From Lachnospiraceae bacterium (GTDB taxonomy: Bacteria; Bacillota_A; Clostridia; Lachnospirales; Lachnospiraceae): DNA of 10,217 nucleotides. Below the pieces are notes generated by a model, which saw nothing but the letters and a program-made list of their open reading frames with translations, ran no database searches and had not been told where the DNA came from. Location of the stretch: NCBI GenBank assembly GCA_017652545.1, contig JAGCAV010000199.1:1-10217 (forward strand). Reading direction: 5' to 3'. The translations under genes and the position numbers were made by a program. Shown here piece after piece: positions 1-7,039 of the stretch; the first letter of the stretch is position 1, and every line of letters starts with the position of its first letter.

Positions 1-537
1 CTCGTTCTCGTCGGTTCTCTGGACCGGGTCACCCTTATGCAGGACGATCCCCCACGGAGTCGGCACCCCGTTTTCCCTGAACAGCTGTTTTGACACTTCC
101 TTGTCCATGGCAAGGGCGCTGCCAAGATAATTGCTCCCGGTATACGGGATATCCAGCAGTTCAAACATGGCCTGAATCTTGCCGTCCTCACCGTTGCTTC
201 CGTGCAGTGCCATAAACACGATATCGGCATATCTGCAGAGCGAGAGGACCATCGGCCCGAAAAAGCCAAGCCGGTGCTCTTTTCTGTATGCCCTGATCTT
301 TGCCAGCGAATCATCAAAAGAATGCATATAGGCAGCCGTCTTTTCAAGATCTGCCTTTGCAAGCTCCTCAAAGCTCAGCTGCGTATCCGTCTCTTTCAGA
401 TCCTCCACGCCGCAGAACACATCGACCAGAGCGACCTCGTGTCCCCTGCTCCGCAGCGCCTGTGCCACCTTCGTCCCTGTCACGATGGAGATATCCCTCT
501 CCGTGCTGGTTCCCCCTGCCAATACCGTAATCTTCAT
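1..537 (-). CDS. ddl: D-alanine--D-alanine ligase, N-terminal part (runs off the window)
   Basis: Partial gene: 179 codons from the ATG at 537 are visible, and the rest lies beyond base 1. Ddl joins two D-alanines using ATP in the cytoplasm to make the dipeptide at the end of the peptidoglycan stem peptide. Visible family marks are the N-terminal GGTSTERDIS (residues 8-17, with the conserved Glu at 13), HGSNGEDG (112-119) and YTGSNYLGSALAMDK (132-146), which opens the ATP-grasp region. The ATP-grasp core and catalytic C-terminal residues are outside the window. The HGxxGEDG motif sits much later than in E. coli DdlB, so the stretch at about residues 45-100 is longer than in that enzyme. A GGGGAG ribosome binding site precedes the ATG. 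The gene starts 21 bases after the upstream GH13 gene, so the two are probably co-transcribed. A VanA-like ligase cannot be excluded without the C-terminal half. Confidence 0.93.
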   Translation of the reverse strand, partial: MKITVLAGGTSTERDISIVTGTKVAQALRSRGHEVALVDVFCGVEDLKETDTQLSFEELAKADLEKTAAYMHSFDDSLAKIRAYRKEHRLGFFGPMVLSLCRYADIVFMALHGSNGEDGKIQAMFELLDIPYTGSNYLGSALAMDKEVSKQLFRENGVPTPWGIVLHKGDPVQRTDENE

Positions 538-558
538 AGCTTTGCTCCCCGTTCTTTT

Positions 559-2661
559 CTACCACGCCCTGTACACCGCACAGGACAATGCATCCAGTGT
601 CACTGTGACCTTTCCAAAGGTCACCGGTATCATTTTCTCGCCGGAATTTCCGTTAAATCCTTCCCGGTCAGTCAGAAAGATCCGTTCCAGGCACATGCCC
701 TGTTCGATCCCCGCGGTCCAGACCGGAAATTTCATGGTCCTTTCTTCGTCATTGTTATTAAAGACGACCACCAGATGTTCCTGTTCGTCAAACCTTGCAT
801 AGGCCAGGATATTGTAATCCCCGTGAAGGAATATCAGCGATCCATGCGTGAGCACCGGCCACGCCTTATGCAGGGCGATCGCAGCCCTGTGGAAGGACAG
901 CATCTGTTCATCCTCCGCTCCCCAGGGATACGTCCTGCGGTTGTCCGGATCCGTGAACCCGCACACGCCCGCTTCGTCACCGTAATAGACCGTAGGCGCT
1001 CCGGGCCAGGTCATCTGCATCATGACGGCCTCGCGCATGATTGCCGGATTGACTCCGTCCGAGGCCGCATCATAGTCAAAATGGTCCATCCGGCCCACCT
1101 TATGATTGGTCCGGGTCAGGAATCTCGAATGGTCATGATTGCTCAGCTCATTCATGGCCACCTGAACCGATGGAGCCATCATCAGGGCCATCTTGTACTT
1201 CATGGTATCCCGGAAACAGTCTGCGTTCCCGAGCATTCCCTCCAGGTATTCGTCAGAGTGTTTTTCCATGCCCGTGAAGAACCAGGTCATCGGCTCCATG
1301 AACGCGTCATAGTTCATGACGGTATCCCACTCGTCGCCTTCGAGCCAGCTTTCCGGACTTCCATAATGCTCCGCGATGATCAGCGCGTTTGGATTCGCAT
1401 CCTTGACCCGCTTCCTGAACTTTTTCCAGAAGCTGTGGTTATAGGCACTCGAGTGGCCCAGGTCCGCTGCCACATCAAGGCGCCAGCCGTCAGCGTTAAA
1501 GGGCTCGGAAACCCACTTGCCCGCGACGTTCAGGATATATTCCTCCAGCAGGGTGCTGCCCTCGTAATTCAGCTTGGGCAGCGTGTCATGCCCCCACCAG
1601 CCGTCATAGAACGGATTATAGGGCCACTCATGTTCATTTGTAAAATGGAAGAAAGATCTGTACGGACTGTCGGCCGACACATAGGCGCCTTTCTCATATC
1701 CGGGCTGATTTTCGTAGATCCGCTCCCTGTCCATCCATTTGTTGAAGGACCCGCAGTGATTGAACACGCCGTCCAGGATCACTCTCATGCCCCGTCTGTG
1801 ACACTCCTCCACAAAAGCCTGGAAGATCCGGTTGGCGTTTTCCAGGTTTTCCATGCGGGTCACACGGCTGATATATCTGCTCGCGCGGGCATTGTCCTTC
1901 TCACCCCAGCGCAGCACATCTCCCTCGTCACTGACAAACTTCCCCAGATGCGGATCGATGTGATCATAATCCTGTATGTCGTACTTATGGTTGGATGGCG
2001 AGACAAACAGGGGGTTGAAATAGATCACATCCACACCCAGATCCTGCAGATAATCCAGTTTTTCAGAAACGCCCTGAAGATCTCCGCCGTAAAACTCCCT
2101 GATCCCCATGGAGGCAGGCCGCTTGTTCCAGTCGGTCACCCGGACCGACCCTTCCCCGATATAGCTGTACTCGTTGTCGAGCACATCATTGTCCGGGTCT
2201 CCGTTGCGGAAGCGGTCGATCATGATCTGATACATCACTGCGCCTTTTGCCCAGTCCGGGGTATGGAATCCCGGGCATATGGAAAAGGCATGGCTTTCCG
2301 AAAGGTCACGCGTCACGCCGCATTTATTGTAAAAGCAGTAGATCCGTCCGCTCCTGATCTCAAAATAATACCGGAACAGCTCCCATCCGAGTCTGACCTT
2401 CACCGTGTAATAGTCAAAGCTTCCCGCCGTCTTCTCGAAACTCATCTTCACACGAAGCGGCCCGCTGATCAGGTAGACCTCATCAACGTTGCTGGCAGCC
2501 GTGCGGAAGCGGATCGTGACTTCCTCACCGCTTTCGGGTTCCATCGGGGAGACATACTGTCTGGTCTCATCGGAAAAAAGCGCCTGGGCATTAAAGACCG
2601 GACGCATCTGCATGATATATTTGGCTACGCACAGGACATGCTCGTATTCTCTGTTGCTCAT
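559..2661 (-). CDS. GH13 alpha-glucan hydrolase with N-terminal CBM34-like domain (neopullulanase/cyclomaltodextrinase type)
   Basis: A 700-residue enzyme of glycoside hydrolase family 13 that probably cuts alpha-1,4 (and perhaps alpha-1,6) bonds in maltodextrin, cyclodextrin or pullulan fragments. An N-terminal beta-rich domain (about residues 40-120) resembles CBM34. The TIM barrel starts near MYQIMIDRF (143-151). Conserved GH13 regions are visible: YGGDLQG (191-197), DGVFNH (297-302), LPKLN (361-365, the mark of the neopullulanase subfamily), GWRLDVAAD with nucleophile Asp396, IIAEH with acid/base Glu431, and NHD with Asp510. A C-terminal beta domain closes the protein. There is no signal peptide, so it is likely cytoplasmic and acts on imported oligosaccharides. 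The frame also opens with a GTG at 2685, but the predicted transcription start is near 2689 and a GGAG lies 11 bases before the ATG at 2661, so ATG is chosen. No transporter or regulator is adjacent, so the exact substrate is unresolved. Confidence 0.92.
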   Translation of the reverse strand: MSNREYEHVLCVAKYIMQMRPVFNAQALFSDETRQYVSPMEPESGEEVTIRFRTAASNVDEVYLISGPLRVKMSFEKTAGSFDYYTVKVRLGWELFRYYFEIRSGRIYCFYNKCGVTRDLSESHAFSICPGFHTPDWAKGAVMYQIMIDRFRNGDPDNDVLDNEYSYIGEGSVRVTDWNKRPASMGIREFYGGDLQGVSEKLDYLQDLGVDVIYFNPLFVSPSNHKYDIQDYDHIDPHLGKFVSDEGDVLRWGEKDNARASRYISRVTRMENLENANRIFQAFVEECHRRGMRVILDGVFNHCGSFNKWMDRERIYENQPGYEKGAYVSADSPYRSFFHFTNEHEWPYNPFYDGWWGHDTLPKLNYEGSTLLEEYILNVAGKWVSEPFNADGWRLDVAADLGHSSAYNHSFWKKFRKRVKDANPNALIIAEHYGSPESWLEGDEWDTVMNYDAFMEPMTWFFTGMEKHSDEYLEGMLGNADCFRDTMKYKMALMMAPSVQVAMNELSNHDHSRFLTRTNHKVGRMDHFDYDAASDGVNPAIMREAVMMQMTWPGAPTVYYGDEAGVCGFTDPDNRRTYPWGAEDEQMLSFHRAAIALHKAWPVLTHGSLIFLHGDYNILAYARFDEQEHLVVVFNNNDEERTMKFPVWTAGIEQGMCLERIFLTDREGFNGNSGEKMIPVTFGKVTVTLDALSCAVYRAW

Positions 2662-2672
2662 CTTCTGATCAT

Positions 2673-2676
2673 CTCC
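2673..2676 (-). promoter_or_regulatory. Ribosome binding site deciding the GH13 start
   Basis: GGAG on the minus strand lies 11 bases before the ATG at 2661. The GTG at 2685 in the same frame has no Shine-Dalgarno sequence before it and almost coincides with the predicted transcription start. This supports the shorter, 700-residue protein. Confidence 0.6.
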
Positions 2677-2695
2677 ACTCAGCACACTATGCTTT

Positions 2696-2724
2696 ACTAT
2701 ATCTGAATCCTTTCCTTATTGCAA
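2696..2724 (-). promoter_or_regulatory. Sigma-A type promoter of the GH13-ddl unit
   Basis: On the minus strand TTGCAA (2724-2719) and TATAGT (2701-2696) are separated by 17 bases. They match the housekeeping consensus at 4/6 and 5/6 positions. The expected transcript start near 2689 leaves a leader of about 28 bases before the GH13 ATG. It lies directly after two terminators, which fits the start of a new transcription unit. Confidence 0.6.
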
Positions 2725-2754
2725 TAACAAAGTCCGCCGCCGGAGGGCGACGGA
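2722..2754 (-). terminator. Second intrinsic terminator downstream of ftsH
   Basis: Read on the minus strand, bases 2754-2733 form a GC-rich stem of nine pairs with one U-G wobble around a CTCC loop, followed by TTTGTTATTG. On the plus strand the same site has a C-A mismatch and no T-run, so it is oriented for minus-strand transcription. Its tail overlaps the -35 of the GH13 promoter. Confidence 0.55.
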
Positions 2755-2789
2755 TCATACGGGAAAGGCAAAGAATCCTCTTAAACGAT

Positions 2790-2817
2790 AAAAAAGACAG
2801 CTTGCGCTGTCTTTTTT
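2790..2817 (-). terminator. Intrinsic terminator, probably bidirectional
   Basis: A perfect stem GACAGC/GCTGTC (2796-2801 and 2806-2811) is flanked by A6 and T6. On the minus strand the loop is GCAA, a stable GNRA tetraloop, and six U follow (2795-2790). The A-tract and T-tract symmetry means it would also work on the plus strand. It is 160 bases after the ftsH stop and may end ftsH transcripts, a small RNA, or both. Confidence 0.8.
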
Positions 2818-2875
2818 GGAGAAGGTATTTCTTTGGGTGTAGCAAAAACGATATAATGTATTGGGGGGTTTACAT
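2790..2875 (-). ncRNA. Candidate small RNA between ftsH and the GH13 gene
   Basis: An extended -10 promoter (TG-n-TATGAT, 2889-2881) on the minus strand points at a short stretch that ends in the GNRA-capped terminator, giving a predicted transcript of about 85 bases. The stretch has no convincing open reading frame. It contains a run of six C (2868-2863) and CCTTCTCC (2825-2818), both likely single-stranded and able to pair with Shine-Dalgarno-like sequences, as C-rich loops of Gram-positive small RNAs do. It could equally be just the 3' untranslated region of ftsH. Expression is not known. Confidence 0.3.
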
Positions 2876-2880
2876 GTAGT

Positions 2881-2889
2881 ATCATAACA
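2881..2889 (-). promoter_or_regulatory. Extended -10 promoter candidate after ftsH
   Basis: The minus strand reads TGTTATGAT, matching the extended -10 form TGnTATAAT with one difference. No good -35 is found at 17 bases, which extended -10 promoters can do without. No protein gene starts downstream before the terminator at 2811-2790. Confidence 0.35.
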
Positions 2890-2977
2890 CAGAGGCCAAA
2901 ATAAGTCTGCACAAAGTTCACAAAAAACGATGTCTTGTTTTGTGCACAATGTACATGTCTGCTTTTCGTGTGTCCCC

Positions 2978-4795
2978 TTATGCCTCCCCGAACAGCGCTT
3001 CGAACTCCTCCCGTGAGATCTTTTCCTTTTCGATCAGCAGCGCTGCGCTCCGGTGCAGCACATCCACATGGGTTTCGATCAGTTCCCGGGCTTTCCGGTA
3101 AGCTTCATCGATGATCCGCTTGACTTCCTCATCGATCTCCGCCTGCACCTGCTCGCCGTATGCCCTGGTATGTGCCAGGTCACGGCCGATAAAGATCTCA
3201 TCGTCCCCCTGCTCATAGTTGATCAGGCCGATCTTCTCCGACATGCCGAATTTTGTGACCATGGACCTTGCCATCGCTGTAGCCTGCTTGATATCCTGGG
3301 AAGCGCCGGTGGTCACATCACCGATCACCAGCTCCTCCGCCACCCGGCCGCCCAGACTCATAACGATATGCTGCTGCATCTGATTGCGGGTGTTGAACAT
3401 CTCGTCCCGTTCCGGCAGCGGCATGGTATACCCGGCAGCGCCTGTACTGGTCGGTATGATGGAAACGGTATGCACGGGTCCCACATCAGGAAGAAGATGA
3501 AACAGGATCGCGTGTCCGGATTCGTGGTAGGCCGTGATCCGCTTCTCCTTCTCGGACATGACTTTGCTCTTTTTTTCGGTACCGATGCCCACCTTGATAA
3601 AGGCCTTGTCGATATCCTTCTGCAGAATGTATTCCCTGTGCTCCCTTGCTGCCCCGATGGCAGCCTCGTTCATCAGGTTTTCAAGATCTGCCCCGGTAAA
3701 GCCTGCCGTCGTCCTGGCTGTTTTATTCAGATCCACATCTTCGCCAAGGGGCTTGTTTTTCGCGTGTACGCCAAGAATGGCTTCCCTGCCTTTGATGTCC
3801 GGCCGGCTCACGCCGATCTGCCTGTCAAACCGTCCCGGACGCAGGATCGCAGGATCCAGAATATCCACCCGGTTGGTTGCCGCCATGACAATGATGCCTT
3901 CGTTGACGCCGAAACCGTCCATCTCGACCAGCAGCTGATTGAGTGTCTGCTCACGCTCGTCATGACCGCCGCCCATGCCGGTTCCCCTGCGTCTGGCAAC
4001 GGCATCGATCTCATCGATAAAGATGATGCAGGGCTGATGTGCCTTGGCCTCCTCAAACAGATCCCTGACCCTGGAAGCGCCGACGCCGACGAACATCTCC
4101 ACAAAATCCGATCCGGAGATCGAAAAGAAGGGAACACCGGCTTCCCCGGCCACCGCCCTGGCCAGAAGTGTCTTACCCGTTCCGGGCGGGCCTACCAGGA
4201 TCACGCCTTTCGGAATGCGGGCACCTACCCGGATGAACTGCTGCGGCTCTTTCAGGAACTGGACCAGCTCCTGCAGATCCTCTTTTTCCTCATGCAGTCC
4301 GGCCACATCGGCAAATGTGATCCTTCTCGCGTCCGGCGAGAACATCTTCGCCCGGCTGCGTCCGAAATTCATCATCCTGCTTCCCCCGCCCATCTGGCGG
4401 TTGGACATGCCGATAAAAAACATGATCAGCACACCCATCAGCAGGATCGGAAGGAAGGTCGTCACGAAGAGCGAATCCTTCGTCACATCCTCCACCGTCA
4501 CCTGGACCTCATATTCCGAGAGCATTTCCTGCACAGCAACCACATCGGACACATACAGAGTCTGCGTCATCCCGTCCATCTGCAGGATCGTCAGGATACC
4601 TGTAGGCACTTCCTTATTCTGCGTAATGTTGACGCTGACCACCTGGTCCTGATTCAGCAGTTCCTGGAATTCCCTGTATGTGAGTGACTGCTTGCCGCTC
4701 AGCGTTTCCTTCAGTCCGTAGACCATCACAAGGAACAACGCCACAAGGATCACATAAAATATAATGCTGCGAAAATTTCTTACTTCTCTTTTCAA
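2978..4795 (-). CDS. ftsH: ATP-dependent zinc metalloprotease FtsH
   Basis: A 605-residue membrane-anchored AAA+ protease that forms hexamers and degrades misfolded membrane proteins and short-lived regulators. Two membrane segments (about 11-27 and 110-129) flank the extracytoplasmic domain. The AAA+ module has Walker A GPPGTGKT (202-209), Walker B IIFIDEID (257-264) and the second region of homology with Arg fingers at 319 and 322. The peptidase domain has the zinc motif HESGH (424-428), with Asp501 as likely third ligand. The tail is short, ending soon after the C-terminal helix. The start is a TTG at 4795, chosen because it gives the typical FtsH N-terminus (MKREVRN before the first membrane segment) and no ATG is nearby. 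Its AGGAAGG is 12 bases upstream, a long gap, so initiation may be weak. It follows hpt by 56 bases and is probably co-transcribed with it. Confidence 0.97.
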   Translation of the reverse strand: MKREVRNFRSIIFYVILVALFLVMVYGLKETLSGKQSLTYREFQELLNQDQVVSVNITQNKEVPTGILTILQMDGMTQTLYVSDVVAVQEMLSEYEVQVTVEDVTKDSLFVTTFLPILLMGVLIMFFIGMSNRQMGGGSRMMNFGRSRAKMFSPDARRITFADVAGLHEEKEDLQELVQFLKEPQQFIRVGARIPKGVILVGPPGTGKTLLARAVAGEAGVPFFSISGSDFVEMFVGVGASRVRDLFEEAKAHQPCIIFIDEIDAVARRRGTGMGGGHDEREQTLNQLLVEMDGFGVNEGIIVMAATNRVDILDPAILRPGRFDRQIGVSRPDIKGREAILGVHAKNKPLGEDVDLNKTARTTAGFTGADLENLMNEAAIGAAREHREYILQKDIDKAFIKVGIGTEKKSKVMSEKEKRITAYHESGHAILFHLLPDVGPVHTVSIIPTSTGAAGYTMPLPERDEMFNTRNQMQQHIVMSLGGRVAEELVIGDVTTGASQDIKQATAMARSMVTKFGMSEKIGLINYEQGDDEIFIGRDLAHTRAYGEQVQAEIDEEVKRIIDEAYRKARELIETHVDVLHRSAALLIEKEKISREEFEALFGEA

Positions 4796-4851
4796 GCCTT
4801 TATACTACCTTCCTGTCTGCAGCGGCCGCCGGCCGTTTTATCATGACTTTT

Positions 4852-5379
4852 TCACTCTTCAAAACTCATCACCCCGATATACGGCAGGTTCCTGTATCTC
4901 TGATCGAAATCCAGTCCAAACCCGACAACGAATTTATCCGGAATGACAAAGCCCGTGTAGTCCACACCCACATCGGTCACACGCCTGTCCGGTTTGTCCA
5001 GCAAAGCCGCGAGCCTGAGTGTTTTCGGGCCGCGCCCGGAAAGATTGTCCAGCAGATATGACAGCGTCCTTCCGGAATCGATGATATCCTCGATCACGAT
5101 CACGTTTCTTCCCTCAATGGGTTCGTCAAGGTCCTTGATCAGCCTGACGACGCCGCTGGACTTCGTCTGGCTTCCATAGCTGCTCACAGCCATAAAATCC
5201 ATCGTAACCGGAATATCCAGATGCTTGGCCAGCTCACAGGTAAAGAAGGCACTTCCTTTCAGGATACAGATCAGGTGAACGCTTTCCCCCTCATAATCCC
5301 GGTTGATCTGCTCCGCCATCTTCTCTATGCGCGCTTCCAGTTCCTGCTGTGAGATCAGTATACTGACGTTTTCCTTCAT
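4852..5379 (-). CDS. hpt: Hypoxanthine phosphoribosyltransferase
   Basis: A 175-residue cytoplasmic enzyme of purine salvage that joins hypoxanthine (often also guanine) with PRPP to give IMP or GMP. The PRPP-binding motif VIVIEDIIDSGRT is at 93-105, with the catalytic acid expected at Asp101. The ILKG loop (39-42), SSYG (66-69), the base-contacting Lys129 in LLDKPDRR and the C-terminal stretch IPDKFVVGFGLDF (146-158) are all in family positions, and the length is normal. The ATG at 5379 has a strong GAGGAGGAG immediately before it. The gene sits between tilS and ftsH, its usual place in Firmicutes, and has its own promoter 50 bases upstream. In Bacillus, HprT and TilS are reported to act together in activating ftsH expression, so the neighbourhood may also be regulatory; nothing in this sequence tests that. 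Confidence 0.97.
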   Translation of the reverse strand: MKENVSILISQQELEARIEKMAEQINRDYEGESVHLICILKGSAFFTCELAKHLDIPVTMDFMAVSSYGSQTKSSGVVRLIKDLDEPIEGRNVIVIEDIIDSGRTLSYLLDNLSGRGPKTLRLAALLDKPDRRVTDVGVDYTGFVIPDKFVVGFGLDFDQRYRNLPYIGVMSFEE

Positions 5380-5427
5380 GTCTCCTCCTCATCCGGGATA
5401 CGTCCCTGCTTGTTCTTAAGTTTTCTC

Positions 5428-5436
5428 AGTATATCA
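5428..5436 (-). promoter_or_regulatory. Extended -10 promoter for hpt-ftsH
   Basis: The minus strand reads TGATATACT: TG-n followed by a 5/6 match to TATAAT. No good -35 lies at 17 bases. The predicted start near 5421 leaves about 42 bases before the hpt ATG, including the strong ribosome binding site. It lets hpt-ftsH be transcribed apart from tilS. Confidence 0.5.
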
Positions 5437-5442
5437 CATAAG

Positions 5443-5473
5443 CTTCGCCTGCAACAGGCGGAAGTGTTTTTTT
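5443..5473 (+). terminator. Intrinsic terminator facing against the genes
   Basis: On the plus strand a stem made of CTTCGCCTG and CAGGCGGAAG (one bulged G, CAA loop) is followed after two bases by seven T (5467-5473). On the minus strand the stem is followed by CTTATGTG, with no T-run. It would therefore end plus-strand transcripts entering tilS from the hpt side, although no plus-strand gene is seen. Confidence 0.55.
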
Positions 5474-5474
5474 A

Positions 5475-6470
5475 TCATTCTCTTTCAACGCCGAGAACCA
5501 GCGTCCGTTCCACTCTGAGGGCTTTCAGATATCCCGGAAGATCCAGATGTTTGCCCCTGGGCTTGAATACGAGGGCATCCAGGTCTCTGATATGGACCGC
5601 TCCGATGTCCTTCAGGCCGGTCCCCCCGCGGGCGGCGGCCACAGCCAGGCGCAGCACATATTCACGAATGATCCGCTCCTCTTTGCGGAGAGGGTCAGTT
5701 TCCAGGATCACCCGGCCGTCCTTTTCCCGCATGTGCTGCTTCGCGAACCGCTGCGCCTGCCTGTCCAGGTATGCCGCGGCATCCGCGGCGTATCCGGCGG
5801 CTTCACAGATATGGGAAGCTGCCTGCAGGTTCACGTTTTCCGTAAGCAGCGGCAGGATCCTGTGCCGGATCATGTTCCTGGTATACGCCGTATCCTCATT
5901 GCTCGGATCTTCGCGCCAGGTGTATCCGCCGGATCTTAAATACGCCCTGATCTCCTCTCTGCCGGTCTCCAGCAGGGGACGGATATACACATCACGAACC
6001 GGCCTCATGCCGCCAAGCCCCTGCAGGCCGGTCCCCCGTACGAGATTGAAGAGCACCGTCTCCGCCTGGTCTTCTCTGTGATGAGCCAGGGCGATCCGCA
6101 CGGAATGCTTCCGGTCAGTCAGTCCTGCAAATACCTGGTAACGCAGGTTCCTGGCAGCCTCCTCCAGGGACAGCCGCTGTTCATCCGCGTATCTGACCGC
6201 CTGCACATGCTGTACCAGCAGCGGTATCTCAAGCGAAGCGCACAGCGCCTCCACGAACCGGGCATCCTCCAGACTCTCCTCACCCCGGATCCCATGTTCC
6301 ACATGGACTGCCCGCAAAGTAAACTGTCTTCTGCGGCGGTACGCCGCCAGGAGAAAGAGCAGGCACACCGAATCCGCCCCGCCGGAGACAGCCGCGCAGA
6401 CCGTCTCTCCCTCTCCGATCATATCATGTGCTTCCATATAGGAAAACACCTGCATTTCCAGTCGCTCCAT
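5475..6470 (-). CDS. tilS: tRNA(Ile)-lysidine synthetase, short form
   Basis: A 331-residue enzyme that uses ATP to attach lysine to C34 of the CAU anticodon of a minor tRNA-Ile, changing its reading from AUG to AUA. It has the PP-loop SGGADS (29-34), HVEHGIRGEES (56-66), the catalytic-core stretch AHHREDQAETVLFNLVRG (129-146), RPLL (164-167) and DPSNEDTAYTRN (188-199). The middle tRNA-binding region follows, ending with KPRGKHLDLPGY (303-314). The protein stops there: the C-terminal domain that brings E. coli TilS to about 430 residues and B. subtilis TilS to about 470 is absent. Only 95 bases separate its stop from hpt, so a simple frameshift does not explain this; the Aquifex enzyme is naturally short too. 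The ATG at 6470 is preceded by GGAAGG eight bases upstream. Confidence 0.95.
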   Translation of the reverse strand: MERLEMQVFSYMEAHDMIGEGETVCAAVSGGADSVCLLFLLAAYRRRRQFTLRAVHVEHGIRGEESLEDARFVEALCASLEIPLLVQHVQAVRYADEQRLSLEEAARNLRYQVFAGLTDRKHSVRIALAHHREDQAETVLFNLVRGTGLQGLGGMRPVRDVYIRPLLETGREEIRAYLRSGGYTWREDPSNEDTAYTRNMIRHRILPLLTENVNLQAASHICEAAGYAADAAAYLDRQAQRFAKQHMREKDGRVILETDPLRKEERIIREYVLRLAVAAARGGTGLKDIGAVHIRDLDALVFKPRGKHLDLPGYLKALRVERTLVLGVERE

Positions 6471-6498
6471 ATGTATGACCTTCCGGCCGCCCTCCGGT

Positions 6499-6523
6499 CC
6501 CGCAAAGCACCATGTTTTACGGG
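6499..6523 (-). other. Hairpin in the tilS leader
   Basis: CCCGTAAA and TTTGCGGG on the minus strand can pair over eight bases (one U-G wobble) around a nine-base loop. The hairpin ends 14 bases before the GGAAGG ribosome binding site of tilS, so it does not hide it. No T-run follows, so it is not a terminator. Its role is unknown. Confidence 0.3.
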
Positions 6524-6540
6524 ATTTCCTCTGCGATCAT

Positions 6541-6583
6541 AAAAGATAATAAAAGGTGATGCATTCTCATCCTGCATCACCTT
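6541..6583 (-). terminator. Intrinsic terminator directly after divIC
   Basis: A perfect 11-base inverted repeat, AAGGTGATGCA and TGCATCACCTT (6553-6563 and 6573-6583), is followed on the minus strand by TTATTATCTTTT. The stem begins one base after the divIC stop codon. It should lower read-through from divIC into tilS. A TATGAT lies just beyond (6541-6536) but has no recognisable -35, so how tilS is transcribed is unclear. Confidence 0.75.
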
Positions 6584-6584
6584 C

Positions 6585-6890
6585 CTACTGCTCCGGTTTG
6601 AATATGATCTCATCCTCATAAACGAGCCCGAACTTTTCTCTGGCCACCTTCTCAATGTATTCGTTCGATTTGACATAATCGGGAAGGTTTTCCAGTTCCG
6701 CGCTGCGTTCTTTTTCTTCCTGTATCTGTTCAGCCAGCACTGTATTTGAGGCCTGGAACTGATCGATCTTCTTCTTCAGCCGGTTGCTCTGCACCAGCAG
6801 CACCGCGATCAGCAGCGTTACCACCGCCCCTATGACGACCATGCCTGCGCGATTGCCGGAGCTGGCCTTCTTTTTCTGTCTGGATGCCAT
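6585..6890 (-). CDS. divIC: Septum formation initiator, DivIC/FtsB family
   Basis: A 101-residue bitopic membrane protein of the FtsB/DivIC family, part of the divisome subcomplex with FtsL and DivIB/FtsQ that links the Z-ring to septal wall synthesis. A basic cytoplasmic tail (1-15) leads into one membrane segment (about 16-34), then a coiled coil (about 36-68, rich in Gln, Glu and Lys), then the family's C-terminal block YIEKVAREKFGLVYEDEIIF (78-97). The length is normal. The ATG at 6890 has GGGGA about 11 bases upstream. It lies 149 bases after rqcP, the order also found in Bacillus, but yabP and yabQ, which separate the two genes there, are missing. A terminator begins just after its stop codon. 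Confidence 0.93.
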   Translation of the reverse strand: MASRQKKKASSGNRAGMVVIGAVVTLLIAVLLVQSNRLKKKIDQFQASNTVLAEQIQEEKERSAELENLPDYVKSNEYIEKVAREKFGLVYEDEIIFKPEQ

Positions 6891-6928
6891 GTGCGCATAA
6901 TCCCCTTTTTAAAATACTATTTTCAGTC

Positions 6929-6957
6929 TAGACTCTTTTTCCGGCGTTTGCAAGCAG
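6929..6957 (-). promoter_or_regulatory. Possible divIC promoter
   Basis: On the minus strand TTGCAA and TAGACT are separated by 17 bases, each a 4/6 match. The -10 overlaps a 10-base palindrome AGTCTAGACT (6925-6934), which could be an operator or chance. The leader to the divIC ATG would be about 30 bases. Confidence 0.35.
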
Positions 6958-7039
6958 TTTCATGCACATTTAACACAATTGTAAAACTTTAGCCTGTAAA
7001 CATATCCGGAACCGGTCCGGACTGTAAGATGTATGCCGC

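Larger units (their letters stand above)
2662..2977. other. 316-base intergenic region between ftsH and the GH13 gene
   Basis: From the ftsH side this spacer holds a 10-base palindrome TTGTGCACAA (2940-2949) touching an 8-base palindrome ATGTACAT (2949-2956), an extended -10 element, a candidate small RNA, two terminators, and the GH13 promoter. A 64-codon minus-strand frame (2949-2755) crosses both terminator stems' surroundings, is rich in Cys and Phe, and has no ribosome binding site, so I do not call it a gene. Confidence 0.6.

Noticed and set aside
202..2706. An 834-codon open frame on the plus strand, longer than the gene opposite it
   Set aside because: It lies antisense to a GH13 gene with all catalytic motifs and to the ddl start. 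The translation is rich in His, Arg, Pro and Ile with no domain, and no ribosome binding site fits. It arises from codon bias of the real gene.
2852..2857. A perfect TATAAT on the plus strand in the ftsH-GH13 spacer
   Set aside because: There is no -35 at a suitable distance, no TG extension and no plus-strand gene downstream; AT-rich chance is likely.
2755..2949. A 64-codon minus-strand frame in the ftsH-GH13 spacer
   Set aside because: It lacks a ribosome binding site, runs through a terminator stem and has an odd Cys/Phe-rich composition; its stop lies in the second terminator.
3053..4687. A 544-codon plus-strand open frame
   Set aside because: It is antisense to ftsH, whose every conserved motif is intact. 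The translation is His/Asp-rich and has no recognisable domain.
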